This document shows positions 1 to 10,224 of a stretch of DNA of 64,000 bases, piece by piece. The notes below the pieces were generated by a model. That model saw only the letters and a list, made by a program, of their open reading frames with translations. It had not been told where the DNA came from and searched no databases. The stretch is from contig JAIFAC010000465.1 in assembly GCA_026545765.1 (NCBI GenBank), positions 30,925-94,924 of the forward strand, written 5' to 3'. This DNA comes from Plantago major (lineage: Eukaryota > Streptophyta > Magnoliopsida > Lamiales > Plantaginaceae). How positions within the stretch are numbered: the first letter of the stretch is position 1; every line of letters begins with the position of its first letter. Position numbers and translations under genes: made by a program.

Positions 1-58
1 CCATTGTTCTAACTTCTAATTAAGTAGAATGGGGAATAAACAAAACAGCAGATAATAC

Positions 59-221
59 CTAAATGGGAACTGATTAGGAGCTGAACTTCGGTTCCTTGAT
101 TAAGAACATTGACATTTCCCCAAGAAGGGTAGTAATCTGCATCAAAAGGTACTGTATTTGCAGCTATGCTAGCATCAAACAACAGAATGACAAAGAAACC
201 GATGACATTTAGAAGAGCCAT
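59..221 (-). CDS. Xyloglucan endotransglucosylase/hydrolase (XTH), first exon only
   Basis: The first exon opens with ATG at 221 and encodes a hydrophobic signal peptide (MALLNVIGFFVILLF..) followed by VPFDADYYPSWGN and LNQGTEVQLL. This is the conserved amino-terminal start of plant GH16 XTH enzymes, which cut and rejoin xyloglucan in the cell wall. The exon probably ends at 59, where the minus strand reads TTTAG|GTATTATC, a good donor that splits a glycine codon. The rest of the gene, including the catalytic ExDxE motif, lies beyond the left edge, so activity cannot be judged. Family assignment rests on about 35 residues and is probable rather than certain. Confidence 0.7.
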
Positions 222-287
222 GTAGCTAGAATTGAATGATGAGTTGAGTTGATGATGATGATGAATTTTACACTTGCATGCACTTGG

Positions 288-295
288 TATTTATA
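288..295 (-). promoter_or_regulatory. TATA box of the XTH gene
   Basis: The minus strand reads TATAAATA here, about 67 bases upstream of the XTH start codon. A CATGCA (RY-like) motif lies between the box and the ATG. Confidence 0.55.
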
Positions 296-299
296 TCCA

Positions 300-975
300 A
301 TTCTCTAACTTGTTTTAGTAATAGTGCTTTTTTCTATGTAGATTGGCTGGTTGCAATGGTAATACTCTGAAAGGAAATTATTTTGTGTTAATTCGAGTTC
401 ATTTCAAGGTTTATGGTTGGAATCCCATGCAAGTAACTAAATACTCACTTAGGTCCTAAGTTTCATACAATGCATTTCATATTGTGGTAATATATACTAT
501 ACTTCTAACTAGTTTTAGATCAATTTTTATAAGAAACACCATACATGATCAACATCACATATACACATTGATATAGTTATGGATCATACTTTATACAGAT
601 TGGGAAACTAGTTCAAAATCTGGGCTTAATATTGATCATTTTTCTGGCATGGATTGAGGATGAGTGACAATGGTGAGGTTCATTTTCAGACCTGTTTGGT
701 TTTGAACTTTTGACAGTAGCTATGTTTGTAATGTTTGGCTTTGGGGCATGTCTTATGCTCCCTTGCTGTTGAGAAATAAATTTTCTTAAAAAAATAAATC
801 ATGTATAGTTATAAATATATTATATTTAATTATAAACATTACATGTTTAGTAATCAAGGTAATTCACTATGTGTCGAAACATTAAACACACCATATTTGA
901 AACTAAAATGTGTAATATTTGTAACACATACTATGATGTTGATCCGCCCATCACAAAAGTTTGTAATAATAGTTT
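300..975. other. Intergenic, nothing recognised
   Basis: AT-rich upstream region of the XTH gene. I see no coding frame, tRNA or clear repeat; the short open frame just downstream (801-1028) has no recognisable similarity. Confidence 0.5.
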
Positions 976-979
976 TATA

Positions 980-1215
980 TTCTCCGTCCTTTAATAGCCT
1001 GCTTACTTTTTATGAGAGAATACGATGACTTTTTGATAAAATAAGATTAATGCCCCTCAAAATGATTTTGAAATTGAAGTTGAATTGAATAAAATAATGT
1101 GAGCTTAATTTTGAAGATATTTAATGTTAAAGTTGGATGATCGATCACAAAAAGAAATGTAAGTTTTGTTTTACATCAAAAATGCAAAACGTAAATCTAT
1201 TCCGGACGGAGGCAG
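980..1215. mobile_element. Stowaway-like MITE (Tc1/mariner-type), 5S-TRIM neighbour
   Basis: The left end reads TTCTCCGTCCTTTAATA and the right end TCCGGACGGAGGCAG, whose reverse complement is CTGCCTCCGTCC. These match the CTCCCTCCGTCC termini of plant Stowaway MITEs, and TA flanks both ends. There is no coding capacity. Terminal identity is imperfect, so this is an old copy. Confidence 0.6.
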
Positions 1216-1232
1216 TACTATTATTAGTATTA

Positions 1233-1917
1233 TAACGTTCAAAGTTTCAGGGTGATTATACGGATTGAGAACGCTACTCATACCAACAAAATACACCAAT
1301 ATTTTCAGAAATCCATCCATAAGAACTCCAGAGTCAAACGTGCATGCATGATGTCGAACAAATTTAGGATGGGTGACCAACTATGATCTCTTCTGATGCG
1401 CGCATGATTAAGTTGAAGTGCACGAAAAATGACATGTTTGGTTCAGTGGATCTAGCATATCATCCGAAAAGTAGCCATGAGAATCGTACAGATTAAAGGG
1501 TCGCTACCGACGCATTAAGGGGGTTACAAATGATATAAGAGTCGAGCTAATCCAAAAGACAAAAGGGGTGGACGTTTGGTCTGGACAAGATGCGATGGGG
1601 ACGCCACTCTTTAAGAGGGGATACTCTAATGCCCCAAAGTTTAAGAGATTAAAGGACGCGGTAACGCTACTCATACAATGTATTTACATTTAATTTCGGT
1701 AATCCATCCATGTTAACTCCGTAGCTAAGTAATTCCTATGGAGCAATTGTAGGAAGGGTGACCGTCTCATAGTCTCCCGTTACGCATACGTGTTTATAAA
1801 GTCATGCTAAAAGATTTCTTTGACAAAGAAGATTAAAGATATCACCGAAAAACATCAATTAGAAATCATATTGGCCCAAAGGTCCGACCTCGGCGTATAA
1901 TCCGATGGGGCGTTACA
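1233..1917 (+). mobile_element. Cassandra-type TRIM retrotransposon with 5S-like LTRs
   Basis: Two diverged direct terminal repeats (about 1233-1528 and 1628-1917) each contain sequence resembling the 5S rRNA internal promoter. The first carries AGAACTCCAGAGTCAAACGTGC and TAGGATGGGTGACC; the second carries TTAACTCCGTAGCTAAG and TAGGAAGGGTGACC. Both repeats end in GGTTACA or CGTTACA. After the first, ATGATATAAGAGTCGAGC resembles the TGGTATCAGAGC primer-binding site; before the second, AAGAGGGGA is a purine tract. ATTA occurs on both sides as a likely target duplication. There is no protein-coding capacity, as expected for Cassandra TRIMs, which borrow a Pol III promoter from 5S genes. Confidence 0.72.
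1364..1378 (+). promoter_or_regulatory. 5S-like box C region in TRIM LTR 1
   Basis: TTAGGATGGGTGACC matches the box C region of plant 5S rRNA. The box A-like AGTCAAACGTGC is at 1332-1343. The second LTR's equivalent (TAGGAAGGGTGACC, 1750-1763) has one mismatch. The surrounding 5S-like sequence is too diverged to be a working 5S gene. Confidence 0.6.
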
Positions 1918-1919
1918 AT

Positions 1920-3150
1920 TATAGAGATGGAATCGAGTGTTCAAAAGGCTAATTAATCTCACATACCTTTTTTTAATCTGGAATGTAACTAGTGTTACAC
2001 CTACCAATAGAACGTGTGCGACCCATTTGCACTATTTACATGCGAAGTTGTTACGACTCTCTATTCTCTAATAAACCCCTGCAGAGAGAGAATCATAAAT
2101 ACATTCAATATGAAAGCAAAAAACAAAAAATGAAATTAATCAATGCTATGCAGTGCCATATTGCATACACAACTAATCAAATTAGCAAAGACCTGCTAAT
2201 ACAAGGTGGCATTTTAAAATATTAATTACTTTTGACTTAATGGCCTAAAACACTAGTAATTACTGATTAGGACCACCACAGGGGGAAACAGAGAGTCGAT
2301 AAAATTAATCCTTTTCCGACAATTAGTCATCATATTTGTGGTTGATGAGAGCGAGTATATCCTTTTTAAGACTTAACACTAATTACGGACCAAGAATTCG
2401 AAACTCTTAATTGTCAGCATAAGCAGAATTTGAATGTTCAGAAATTGTATTAAAGCATCAGTACGCGTCTCCATCTGGATATTAAAGAAGCCGATGAAGA
2501 TAAAGCTTAACCCACTAAACGTTATCAGAAATCTAGAATATAGTACTAAATTAGTAGTGATCTAGATATTGACCATGTAATAACATAACTCAGTTGATTA
2601 ATTAGGTCGAAATCCTGTAACTTTAAAGGTGTCATGACTCATGATGGTTCAGGGAAACTCCGTGTTGTGCTAAGCCTAATTCATTAACACTGATTACACA
2701 TTATACAGTACTGAATGTAACGGAGCATTTAAACATAGGGTGTAGTGTAGGAGTACTATGATAGATCGAAATGCAACCATATCTTGTACAGGTGGTGGCA
2801 AAGATAGCTATCTTGGTCTGGTCCACCCATTTAAAAAAAAAAAAAAAAAAGAAATCATACGGATATTTTTCATTTATTCAAATTAGCCCTACATAAAATC
2901 ATGAAAAAAGTTTAATAAGAAATGTCCTAGATGGTTCTAACTCTAGTTTCACCGCGGGAGTCGGTCGATTTAGTACTTGTCGTATAATTGTTGTATTGTA
3001 ATATTAAGAAAGGGCATATATATATATCGTTTTGAATGATGCCTATGAAAGTTGTTGATAGATTGTATGGATTCAATACTTTGTATTAGCATTTCTTAGA
3101 ATCTTTAATCATAATTTGGTGAAAGTTTATCAATAATATTTTTTAAAACT
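1920..3150. other. Intergenic, nothing recognised
   Basis: AT-rich sequence with an A-tract near 2832-2850. No gene, tRNA or assignable transposon is visible. Confidence 0.5.
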
Positions 3151-3154
3151 AAAG

Positions 3155-3535
3155 AAAAGGAATATTTTTCAAAACTATCCAATATCGACCTTGAAAGTGA
3201 GTATGACTGACGCAGATTCTAAACCAACACGCATTAAAAAGTCATGACCCAGAAAATAGACACTACCGGTATACTCTATGAATTGACGGTGGCTCTTAAT
3301 TTTGGATGGATAGGCATACTTGGATTCAGAAAGAAATGGGAGACTTTGCATGCTCAGGAGATGGTATTGGTTAGGGAGATGGATGTAAAACCTCTTGAAG
3401 GTTTTAGAACTTGTATTGGTGTGGATTTTGATTTGGTATTTCGTCAATCGATCACGATTGTCATGAAGATCTCTTATGCTATTCATGACTACTATTATCA
3501 ATAAATTTTGATGTTTAAAAAAAAAAAAAAAACTA
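3155..3535 (+). mobile_element. Possible short retroposed sequence ending in poly(A)
   Basis: An open frame of 86 residues (ATG at 3244, stop at 3502-3504) ends about 15 bases before an A16 tract at roughly 3518. AAAACTAAA occurs just before the segment (about 3144) and again right after the A-tract, as expected for a target duplication made by LINE-type insertion. The protein itself is not recognised, and the flanking repeat is short and A-rich, so this is tentative. Confidence 0.3.
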
Positions 3536-4392
3536 AAATGAGGTTATATACAGAGCCACAAGATGTAGACTTACAGATCAGTAGTAATTTTTTTTTTTGT
3601 TTTGCAGAGCGTATATTGAAAAGCTGAATTTTAATAGTGGGGCAACTTAGTTATTGTAAATTATGGACATGTTCCAATTAGTGCAACCAAATGAATTAGT
3701 AAGAGTTGGTACTATTAATTATCATCATGCATGGTATTATAATTTTTTTTAATTTATTTTAAAGCAATCATATTTAAATAAAAGATCATGACTGATTATA
3801 ATAAGCCTAAGAAAATGCTCTTTTCTCTGTACGTGTACATCAAATCCAATACCCCAGTTTTGTACTACTCTCCCAACTCGTCGTGGCCCAAGCATCATGG
3901 TCCAAAATAAATATGTCTAGGCATTCATTATCAGCACCACTTGTTTCGATTCGAATTGGAAGTGTAACTATTTAAAAGGTAACTTAACTAATAGATTCGC
4001 AGTGTAACAATTTTAAATGGTAATTAATTATTATGTATACAATGTAAGTTTTGTTCTCTTCAACTGAAATTTACTGAATTGAATTGAACTAAAAATTTAC
4101 TGAATTGAACTGAACTAAACTATAGTATAAAATATAACTAAACTGAACTGAATGAATTTTCACTTGAAGAGAAAAGAGATAAGTATATAACCAAACTATG
4201 CAACAGGTCGCATGTTCACACGTTGAAGTCATCAATGACGTCTTTTAATTTCAACACCTAGTATTAAACTATAATTCATACTATATATCATTAGAGCTTA
4301 TCCTTACAACTGCAGACAAATTATGGACCTACCTAGTTATTGCATGCAGTACAGATCTCGCTAGATTTTTGTCCTCAATGGCTCAATCATTC
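3536..4392. other. Upstream region of the glycine-rich protein gene
   Basis: AT-rich, with a run of short degenerate direct repeats (units like CTGAATTGAACTGAA) at about 4066-4155. No gene is seen. Confidence 0.45.
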
Positions 4393-4400
4393 TATAAATA
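4393..4400 (+). promoter_or_regulatory. TATA box of the glycine-rich protein gene
   Basis: TATAAATA, 76-83 bases upstream of the ATG at 4476, with an A-rich leader between. Confidence 0.65.
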
Positions 4401-4475
4401 CGCAACGCAAATGAGCAACTATACTCACAAAACACAACTAAACAAACACACTACTTGTGGAAAAAAAAAAAAAAA

Positions 4476-5301
4476 ATGGCATCAAAGACACTTGTGCTTG
4501 TTGGCCTCTTGTTAGCTACGGTTCTTCTCATTTCATCTCAAGTCGCCGCTAGTGACTTGGATGTCGACGCAAGTAAGAATTATTTCTTCTCTATCGATTA
4601 ATTACATTTGCCGAGCCAACAAGTCTCGTCAAATACTTAATTTTCTTAAACAATGAAAAAAGCCCACATTTCATTTGTATAAGCTAGTTGGATGTGTTAA
4701 ACGTTTGAATAACTATATTATGAATTATTGTTGTTAAACATCACAATTATATTTGTATCCATATTTTTTAGCTATCATATTGGTGTGGAGAAGTATTAGA
4801 TTGTAAAAGCTAGTGCTAATTTTTATGGATAAGTTGTGTTGTCTTTTGGGTATTAGTGGGGCTATTTTCAATACAATTGAACTTGTGTAGCTTATTATTA
4901 TTCACACACTATTTTAATTTATGAGTCCGTCCTTCATGGTACACGAGTCCAAACAATTAATTATATCTTAAATATTTAAATGTATCATGAAAGTGTAAAA
5001 ATAAAAGGAACTTAATAAACCTATTCTTTGGACATGCAGCATTGGATAGGGATCGTGGAGGGTACAGCGGAGTATGCGGACGGGGAGGATACATGAAGGC
5101 GGCCACGGTGGACGTGGTGGTAATCGTGGCGGAAATGGAGGAGGATATGGTGGTGGCGGCAATGGAGGAAGACATGGAGGACGTGGTGGTGTTGGTGGAG
5201 GATACTGCAGACATGGATGTTGTGGAAGATTCTACAGAGGCCAATGCGGACATTGCTGCAGTTATGCTGGTGAAAAAGCAGATGTTCAAATTCAGAACTA
5301 A
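4476..5301 (+). CDS. Secreted glycine-rich protein with Cys-rich tail; frameshifted in exon 2
   Basis: Exon 1 (4476-4572) encodes a classic signal peptide, [20 protein letters not shown].., ending after the ASDLDVDA segment; the donor is GCAA|GTAAGA. Exon 2 starts at 5040 after ACATGCAG. In the spliced frame it reads [18 protein letters not shown] and then drifts into a valine- and glutamate-rich string ending at 5305. The expected protein continues in another frame from about 5094: [11 protein letters not shown], glycine repeats, then a [19 protein letters not shown] tail, stop at 5299-5301. This layout (signal peptide, Gly-rich middle, terminal cysteine cluster) is the GRP3-like class of cell-wall or apoplastic glycine-rich proteins. 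A single missing base near 5093-5096 would explain the shift, and no alternative acceptor restores the frame. Confidence 0.75.
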
Positions 5302-5305
5302 TTGA

Positions 5306-6066
5306 GTATTATAATTAATTAATTAATTAATTAGTACTCGCATGTTGAGGATTAATTTAATTAATTAATTAATATTAAGTACGTACTTATAAATAAGAAG
5401 AAGCCTCTGATAAGTGCATCTATACCATGATGAGTGTTGATGTATCATGCGAAGTAGCACTTCGAGAGTGTTACTAAGTGCATGTAAGGTTTTAGTTACG
5501 CATGAGACGCGACTAGTCGACTTTGTTGGAAATAAAAGTTTGCCTTATACTACGTGACGTGACAATTCCATTATTATTATGTTCGTCAAAGTAAAAAATT
5601 ACCTCTAAAGTCAACGTGGTAGAATTAGATTTTTTACACTCTAACTCGCTTAATTTGACTACATAACAAAATACATAATATAGGATAAATTAGATAAAAT
5701 ATACTCCAGGTTACATGAAGTATACTCAACATCGTATTTATTTTATATATGAGATCTACCATTTCTTAATAGTATACTCCTCAATTTTGACATCGAAATG
5801 TTATGCAAACCTAATGCCGGAAAGTCTTAGGTGGGGGACAAGTGTCGTTTCCATACTTAATCTGGTAAAATTAAAAATAAAAGAACAAAATTTAAAAATA
5901 TCACTGTCCACGTGTCTCCTAGAGACTTAATATCAAATTTTGAAAAATAAAATTAAAATTAAAAGAATAAAGAAAAATAAAAGAGGGTGATGGGGTTCTA
6001 GGACCCCTAATCTCATAAGAATCTTTCAATTGGGAAATAAATTGGCGTCGTCTTCTCAATCGGGGC
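5306..6066. other. Intergenic with TTAA microsatellites
   Basis: Two (TTAA)n tracts at about 5312-5333 and 5354-5373 form a potential hairpin in the 3' flank of the glycine-rich protein gene. The remainder is AT-rich with no recognised gene. Confidence 0.5.
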
Positions 6067-6073
6067 TATAAAT
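6067..6073 (+). promoter_or_regulatory. Possible TATA box upstream of GRF zinc-finger gene
   Basis: TATAAAT, only 22 bases before the ATG at 6095. This is close for a plant promoter, so it may instead lie in the leader. Confidence 0.3.
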
Positions 6074-6094
6074 CGAGCTAATTGAATGTGTTTA

Positions 6095-6483
6095 ATGGCG
6101 TCTTCTTCATTATCTTTGTTCAGAGACTGGCCAACCAATGAAAGGTGTCAGTGTCGGCGTTTGGCAATTCGTGGGCTGTCCACTACGCAATGTACGTTGA
6201 TTCATTAAAGTTCCATAATTTTGAAGCTTCTATTTCATTTTTTTGTTTTGCGTTTTTTGTTGTAATTGGGGGGTGTAATTATTGTTAGATAGAGATGGTT
6301 GTTGAAGAGTGCAGTTACTTCAGATGGATCGATCATAAAGTATGTGAACGTGGTTTGGCTATTCTTTCGGGTTTCCTTGCGAATCGGAACAGGATGGAAA
6401 TACAATTGGCTGAAGCTCGTGTGGAGCTTGATGCAAAGATTGCAGAGATTGAGACTAAAAATGATGAAATTATCATTGGTTGA
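6095..6483 (+). pseudogene. GRF-type zinc-finger protein, small, zinc-finger core apparently missing
   Basis: The first part (ATG 6095) reads MASSSLSLFRDWPTNERCQCRRLA.. and supplies the CxC of a GRF zinc finger. The second part (6295-6483) reads EECSYFRWIDHKVCER and then a leucine/glutamate-rich coiled-coil-like stretch (MEIQLAEARVELDAKIAEIE) ending at TGA. C..YFRWID is the second half of the GRF motif, and coiled-coil tails are usual in these small plant proteins. The NPGRRFxxC block normally between the halves is not seen. An intron probably ends at TTAGATAG before 6292, but no clean donor keeps the motif. Either the gene is degenerate or splicing differs from my reading. Confidence 0.45.
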
Positions 6484-6559
6484 GAAGAGAAAATTGATGG
6501 AATGAAGGTTAAATGAGGATGAGAGCATGCAGGGTCAAAGTTGTTGAACAACAATAGAT

Positions 6560-6909
6560 GATGATCATCTTGTTGATCAATGTTTTATGAAGTTGTGGGT
6601 TTTTTCAAGTGTCGGAGCAGTTGGTCACTTTGCTTGTAAGATGGTGTGGTAGCTTTCTATTAGTAGTAGCTTCCTGGGAGTATTTTTTTGTTCCTAATAG
6701 TTGACTATTGCCCCATCATATTTTGTAATCGATGTTGAATGAAGGGAATTAAATTGTTTTGGGTAATGTAATGGAGCTGTGTAATGGGTGCTACTAAAGA
6801 AATATAATAAAAAAGGAAGTAGATGGTAAAAAGTAAGAGATATAATAGAAGAAGTAAGAAAGAGAATAGATAAAGTATGAAAGAGAGTGTTTAAAAATTA
6901 ATAAGTGAA
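6560..6909. other. 3' flank of the zinc-finger remnant
   Basis: AT-rich flank with a purine-rich run (6800-6890). Nothing else is recognised. Confidence 0.4.
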
Positions 6910-6914
6910 GATAG

Positions 6915-8505
6915 TGTTAGGAATATCTGTTTAGATTTTGATCAGCAAACTAATGACTTATTTTAGCTCAAAAAGGTGGTTAGTACTCTTGATTCACTTG
7001 AACACTGTAAAAGAGGAAAATCACTAAGTATGATAGTCTAGCAAATCTTGTATAGGATGTTAGGTCTCTGAATGTAATTTTTATATCTTTGAAGGAGACC
7101 AAGAAGAAGTCATCCAGCAGGAGAGTTCAACAAATTTTGAAGTTTTGAAGACTGCACAAGATTGCTGAAGACAAAGGTCATCAGATACCTTTGTCCAGGT
7201 ATCTTGAATAAACAAGTGTTTTTTAATAAACAAGTTTTGCAAAAGATATCTGAGAACACAAGGTTTCTGAACGAGGAAAAGTACACAGATATCTACACTC
7301 AGATACCTTGGTAAAAACTATGTTTCCGGGAAACAATGTTGTAACAAGTATCTGGAGATGTGAAGGTCTCTGGAAAGGGACGCAATGCTCGTAAAGATGC
7401 ATAGTTCCGCTTGCACTACAGACAAAAATAGTACAACGCAATAAATGCATGCAGACATCCGAACAAAAGAGAAATCTAAAAGAGAGAACGTCTTCTGCAG
7501 TACTATTTACAGATATCAATAGTTTGAATTTCATTAAGCCTAACGGATACTATTCAAACGGCATGATTTTCAACTATAAATATCAACACTTAGAATGCTT
7601 GAAAGATACACCTTGAACTTACACTGAATACACAGAACTCACACTATCTTTCAAACTCTCAAGCATATTACTTACCTTCAAGCTTTCTGTTGCGACCAAA
7701 TCTCTTGATTCTAAGTAGCACAAAAGCTCTATGTGTCCTGATCATTAACAAGCATTGTTATCCGTGAAGGAGTTGAATTAAGATTTCATATCTGAGATTC
7801 ATTCTCTTGAACACTTATCATAGACTTGGATCAGTAAAGAACAAGATAGCATACATTGAAAAGTGTATTAAGTATACTTGATTCATAGAGCTATCTGCAT
7901 AACTGAATAAGTTATTAAAGAAGCTCACCTGACAAACTACCTTAATCAACACCTTAAACGGCGTGGAGTACAGGAAGTACTTAGTTTTGGAAACTAAGGA
8001 ATAACTCCAATGTTACTGAGCATATGAAGTACTTAGTTTGGAAAACTAAGAAATAGCTCAAAAAGGTTTCTGAGTACAGGAAGTACTTGGCTGAGAAAGC
8101 CGGGGAATAACTCAGGGGGGACACTTGGTTGGAAACCTAGTGTATTTAGGAATCGAGAGAAGATATTTGTAAGGTTAATTCATTTATCTGTCTTAGTGGA
8201 TTCTAGGTCTAAGAAAGGCCGAAGTGGATTAGTTGAAGGATTACGCCACCTTCAGATACCACTATAAAGACTTGTGTTATTTACTTTCTACAATTTATTA
8301 CTTGCTTTATTTACTTTGCTAAGTATTTACACATATCTTGCTGAGCACGTGCACTTATCACAAAAAGTCTTCCACTCTCTGAAATTAATTATCAGATATC
8401 TTCACAAATATCTGAGAAATTGTGTTTATCGACAAAAGTTTTAAAAAGACTATTCACCCCCTCCCCCCTCTCTAGTCTTTTACTTTGCCGTTATCTGGAC
8501 CAACA
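6915..8505 (+). mobile_element. Solo LTR, Copia-like (SIRE/Maximus-like)
   Basis: A 1591-base unit starting TGTTAGGA and ending GGACCAACA (TG..CA with short inverted termini). It is flanked by GATAG (6910-6914) and GACAG (8506-8510), a five-base target duplication with one change. Near its end it has the pyrimidine-rich TTCACCCCCTCCCCCCTCTCTAG block and TTATCTGGACCAACA typical of large plant Copia LTRs. No internal domain, primer-binding site or second LTR follows, so it is a solo LTR. Three inexact roughly 60-base repeats (GAAGTACTTAGTTTGG..) lie at about 7968-8120. Confidence 0.75.
7575..7582 (+). promoter_or_regulatory. LTR TATA box
   Basis: TATAAATA near the middle of the solo LTR, in the position expected for a retrotransposon promoter. 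Confidence 0.45.
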
Positions 8506-8510
8506 GACAG

Positions 8511-8805
8511 TGAGTTTCCAGAAATGGAAACGTTAAACTTGTAAAAAACGTCCAAATGGCAAATTCAAGAAAGTTGTAAAGAACGTATGAGTATTATATT
8601 GAATGAATGAATTGCCATTTTGAATGCATCATTAGAGTCAGAATGACTTAATAACCATTGTTTTACATCCGTTGTCACATAAAAGCACAACAATTTGCAA
8701 AACACAACTAAAACATGAAAGAAACTATATAAAATGCTAATAAAGACTTGCAAAAAAAAGTAAAAAGACTAGATTAACTTCTAAATTATGGTCTCTCATC
8801 ACCTT
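8511..8805. other. Spacer between solo LTR and MULE remnant
   Basis: AT-rich and without recognised features. It may be eroded 3' sequence of the MULE remnant. Confidence 0.35.
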
Positions 8806-8806
8806 T

Positions 8807-9420
8807 CATCTAAAGATACATGAGTTAAATGTCTCACATCCAATGTTAAGTATCATGTCACACTTTGTGTGAGTACCAAAAAAAAGCCATGCACCAATTC
8901 TTCGCATCTATATCATCTAACCACTGATTTGCCTTAGGGTCCAACTTCTCCGTTTCATACTTGATGTGTTTATATTGTGGTATTGTGTTATAGGTAGCCA
9001 TGCTCCACAATACAAATTTTACAACTAATCCAGTGAAGCCTGCCTTCTTCATATTTCCATGCAAGTGCTAAACACAAAACCTGTCAACAAACAGGTAGCA
9101 TGGTAAGTTCATGAGTAATTGAGACAAATAATGTAAAAATACTTAGAAGGATATATAAATTACGTTTAAGAAGCCCCTTTAGCTTGTCACTTACAAAGGC
9201 CCACTCTTCCTGATTTGTCAACTCAAAATCAATCACTATAGTACTGAGAAACCAGTCCCATGTCTCAAAGTTCTTAGCCCTCACCACAACCCAACATATG
9301 GTATAAATTTTGTTAGCAACTATCCATACAAATGTCAACGAAATCCCTTCATATTTTTCCTTAAAATGGCACCCATCCACACTAATGATCTTACTCAGAT
9401 GTTTCATTCCTTGTCAAACT
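8807..9420 (-). pseudogene. MULE (MuDR family) transposase remnant
   Basis: On the minus strand the frame gives ISVDGCHFKEKYEG, then WDWFLSTIVIDF and WAFVSDKLKGL. After a gap of about 80 bases that resembles an intron come RFCV-stop-HLHGNMKKAGF, TYNTIPQYK and AKNWCMAFF, then a frame change to THTKCDMILNIGCETFNSCI. These blocks, in this order, are the core of plant Mutator-like transposases (D-G-C-H near the first catalytic Asp, RFCVRHLH in the centre, W..AFF..KCD..CE.FNS at the end). The in-frame TAG and the frameshift show it is dead. The 5' and 3' parts and terminal inverted repeats are not seen. Confidence 0.8.
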
Positions 9421-10224
9421 CCCATATTCTGTTTGGATTTAGAAATGTTCTGAACTTAATACCAAATCTCGATTCATACATTTTCAAGAAGATATGTAAC
9501 TAATCAAATTACACACCAAACCTCAGACCCAACTTAAATTATTAATTGAAGATTGTTTTAATTTATGTAAATTTTTATTTAGGTCTACAGATTTCAAAAA
9601 AAAATTCAAACTCGATTTAGTCCATTCGCAATCTAAACTAAGGTTCGAAATATTATAATAACCATCACCCGTCATACAAACAATACAAAATCAGTCGACA
9701 AAAACCAATAATTCGAAGCCAAGCATGAAACCCAATTTTGAGTTTCAATAGAGCTTCCATGGAAGCGTTTCGAGTTTTCATTTCAAATATGGAGTGGTGT
9801 GGATGTGGTGTTGTGGTGGTGATTGAAAAGTGGGGGAGGAGGTGGTGGGGGGAGTTTTGGAGAATAGGGAGAAATTTGGGGTTTAAAATGTAAGTAGATA
9901 ATATCTAAGAGGAAGAGTTCTGTAATTTGTATTAATATAATTTTTATAAATTAATTTTTAATTGATTGATTATGTCAATTGTGGAGGTTTGAATTGATAG
10001 GTGTACTAACAAAATTACAATGCGGGGTAATAAATTTAACCTAACCCATATCACCAATATGTACGTAATTCTCTTTCCCATTCCTATTACAAATCAAACC
10101 TCCATATTTCAAAGCACAACAAACACATACATACACTCAACAATGAAAACAATTACATGGCTAGTTCAATTTTTGCTAGATAGTATTAGTACAAAACAAA
10201 TGGCATTTCAAAGCCCTTTTGCTG
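9421..10224. other. Intergenic, 3' side of the PLAC8 gene
   Basis: AT-rich flank with a G-rich block at 9825-9860. The last 150 bases are probably the 3' UTR of the minus-strand PLAC8 gene. No other feature is recognised. Confidence 0.4.

Noticed and set aside
1238..1400. A functional 5S rRNA gene
   Set aside because: Similarity is good only around boxes A and C, the 5' third is diverged, and a second copy at TRIM spacing shows it is part of a Cassandra LTR.
4957..5289. Minus-strand Ser/Thr-rich frame of 110 codons opposite the glycine-rich protein exon
   Set aside because: It is the complement of glycine codons; the plus strand has the signal peptide, splice sites and cysteine tail.
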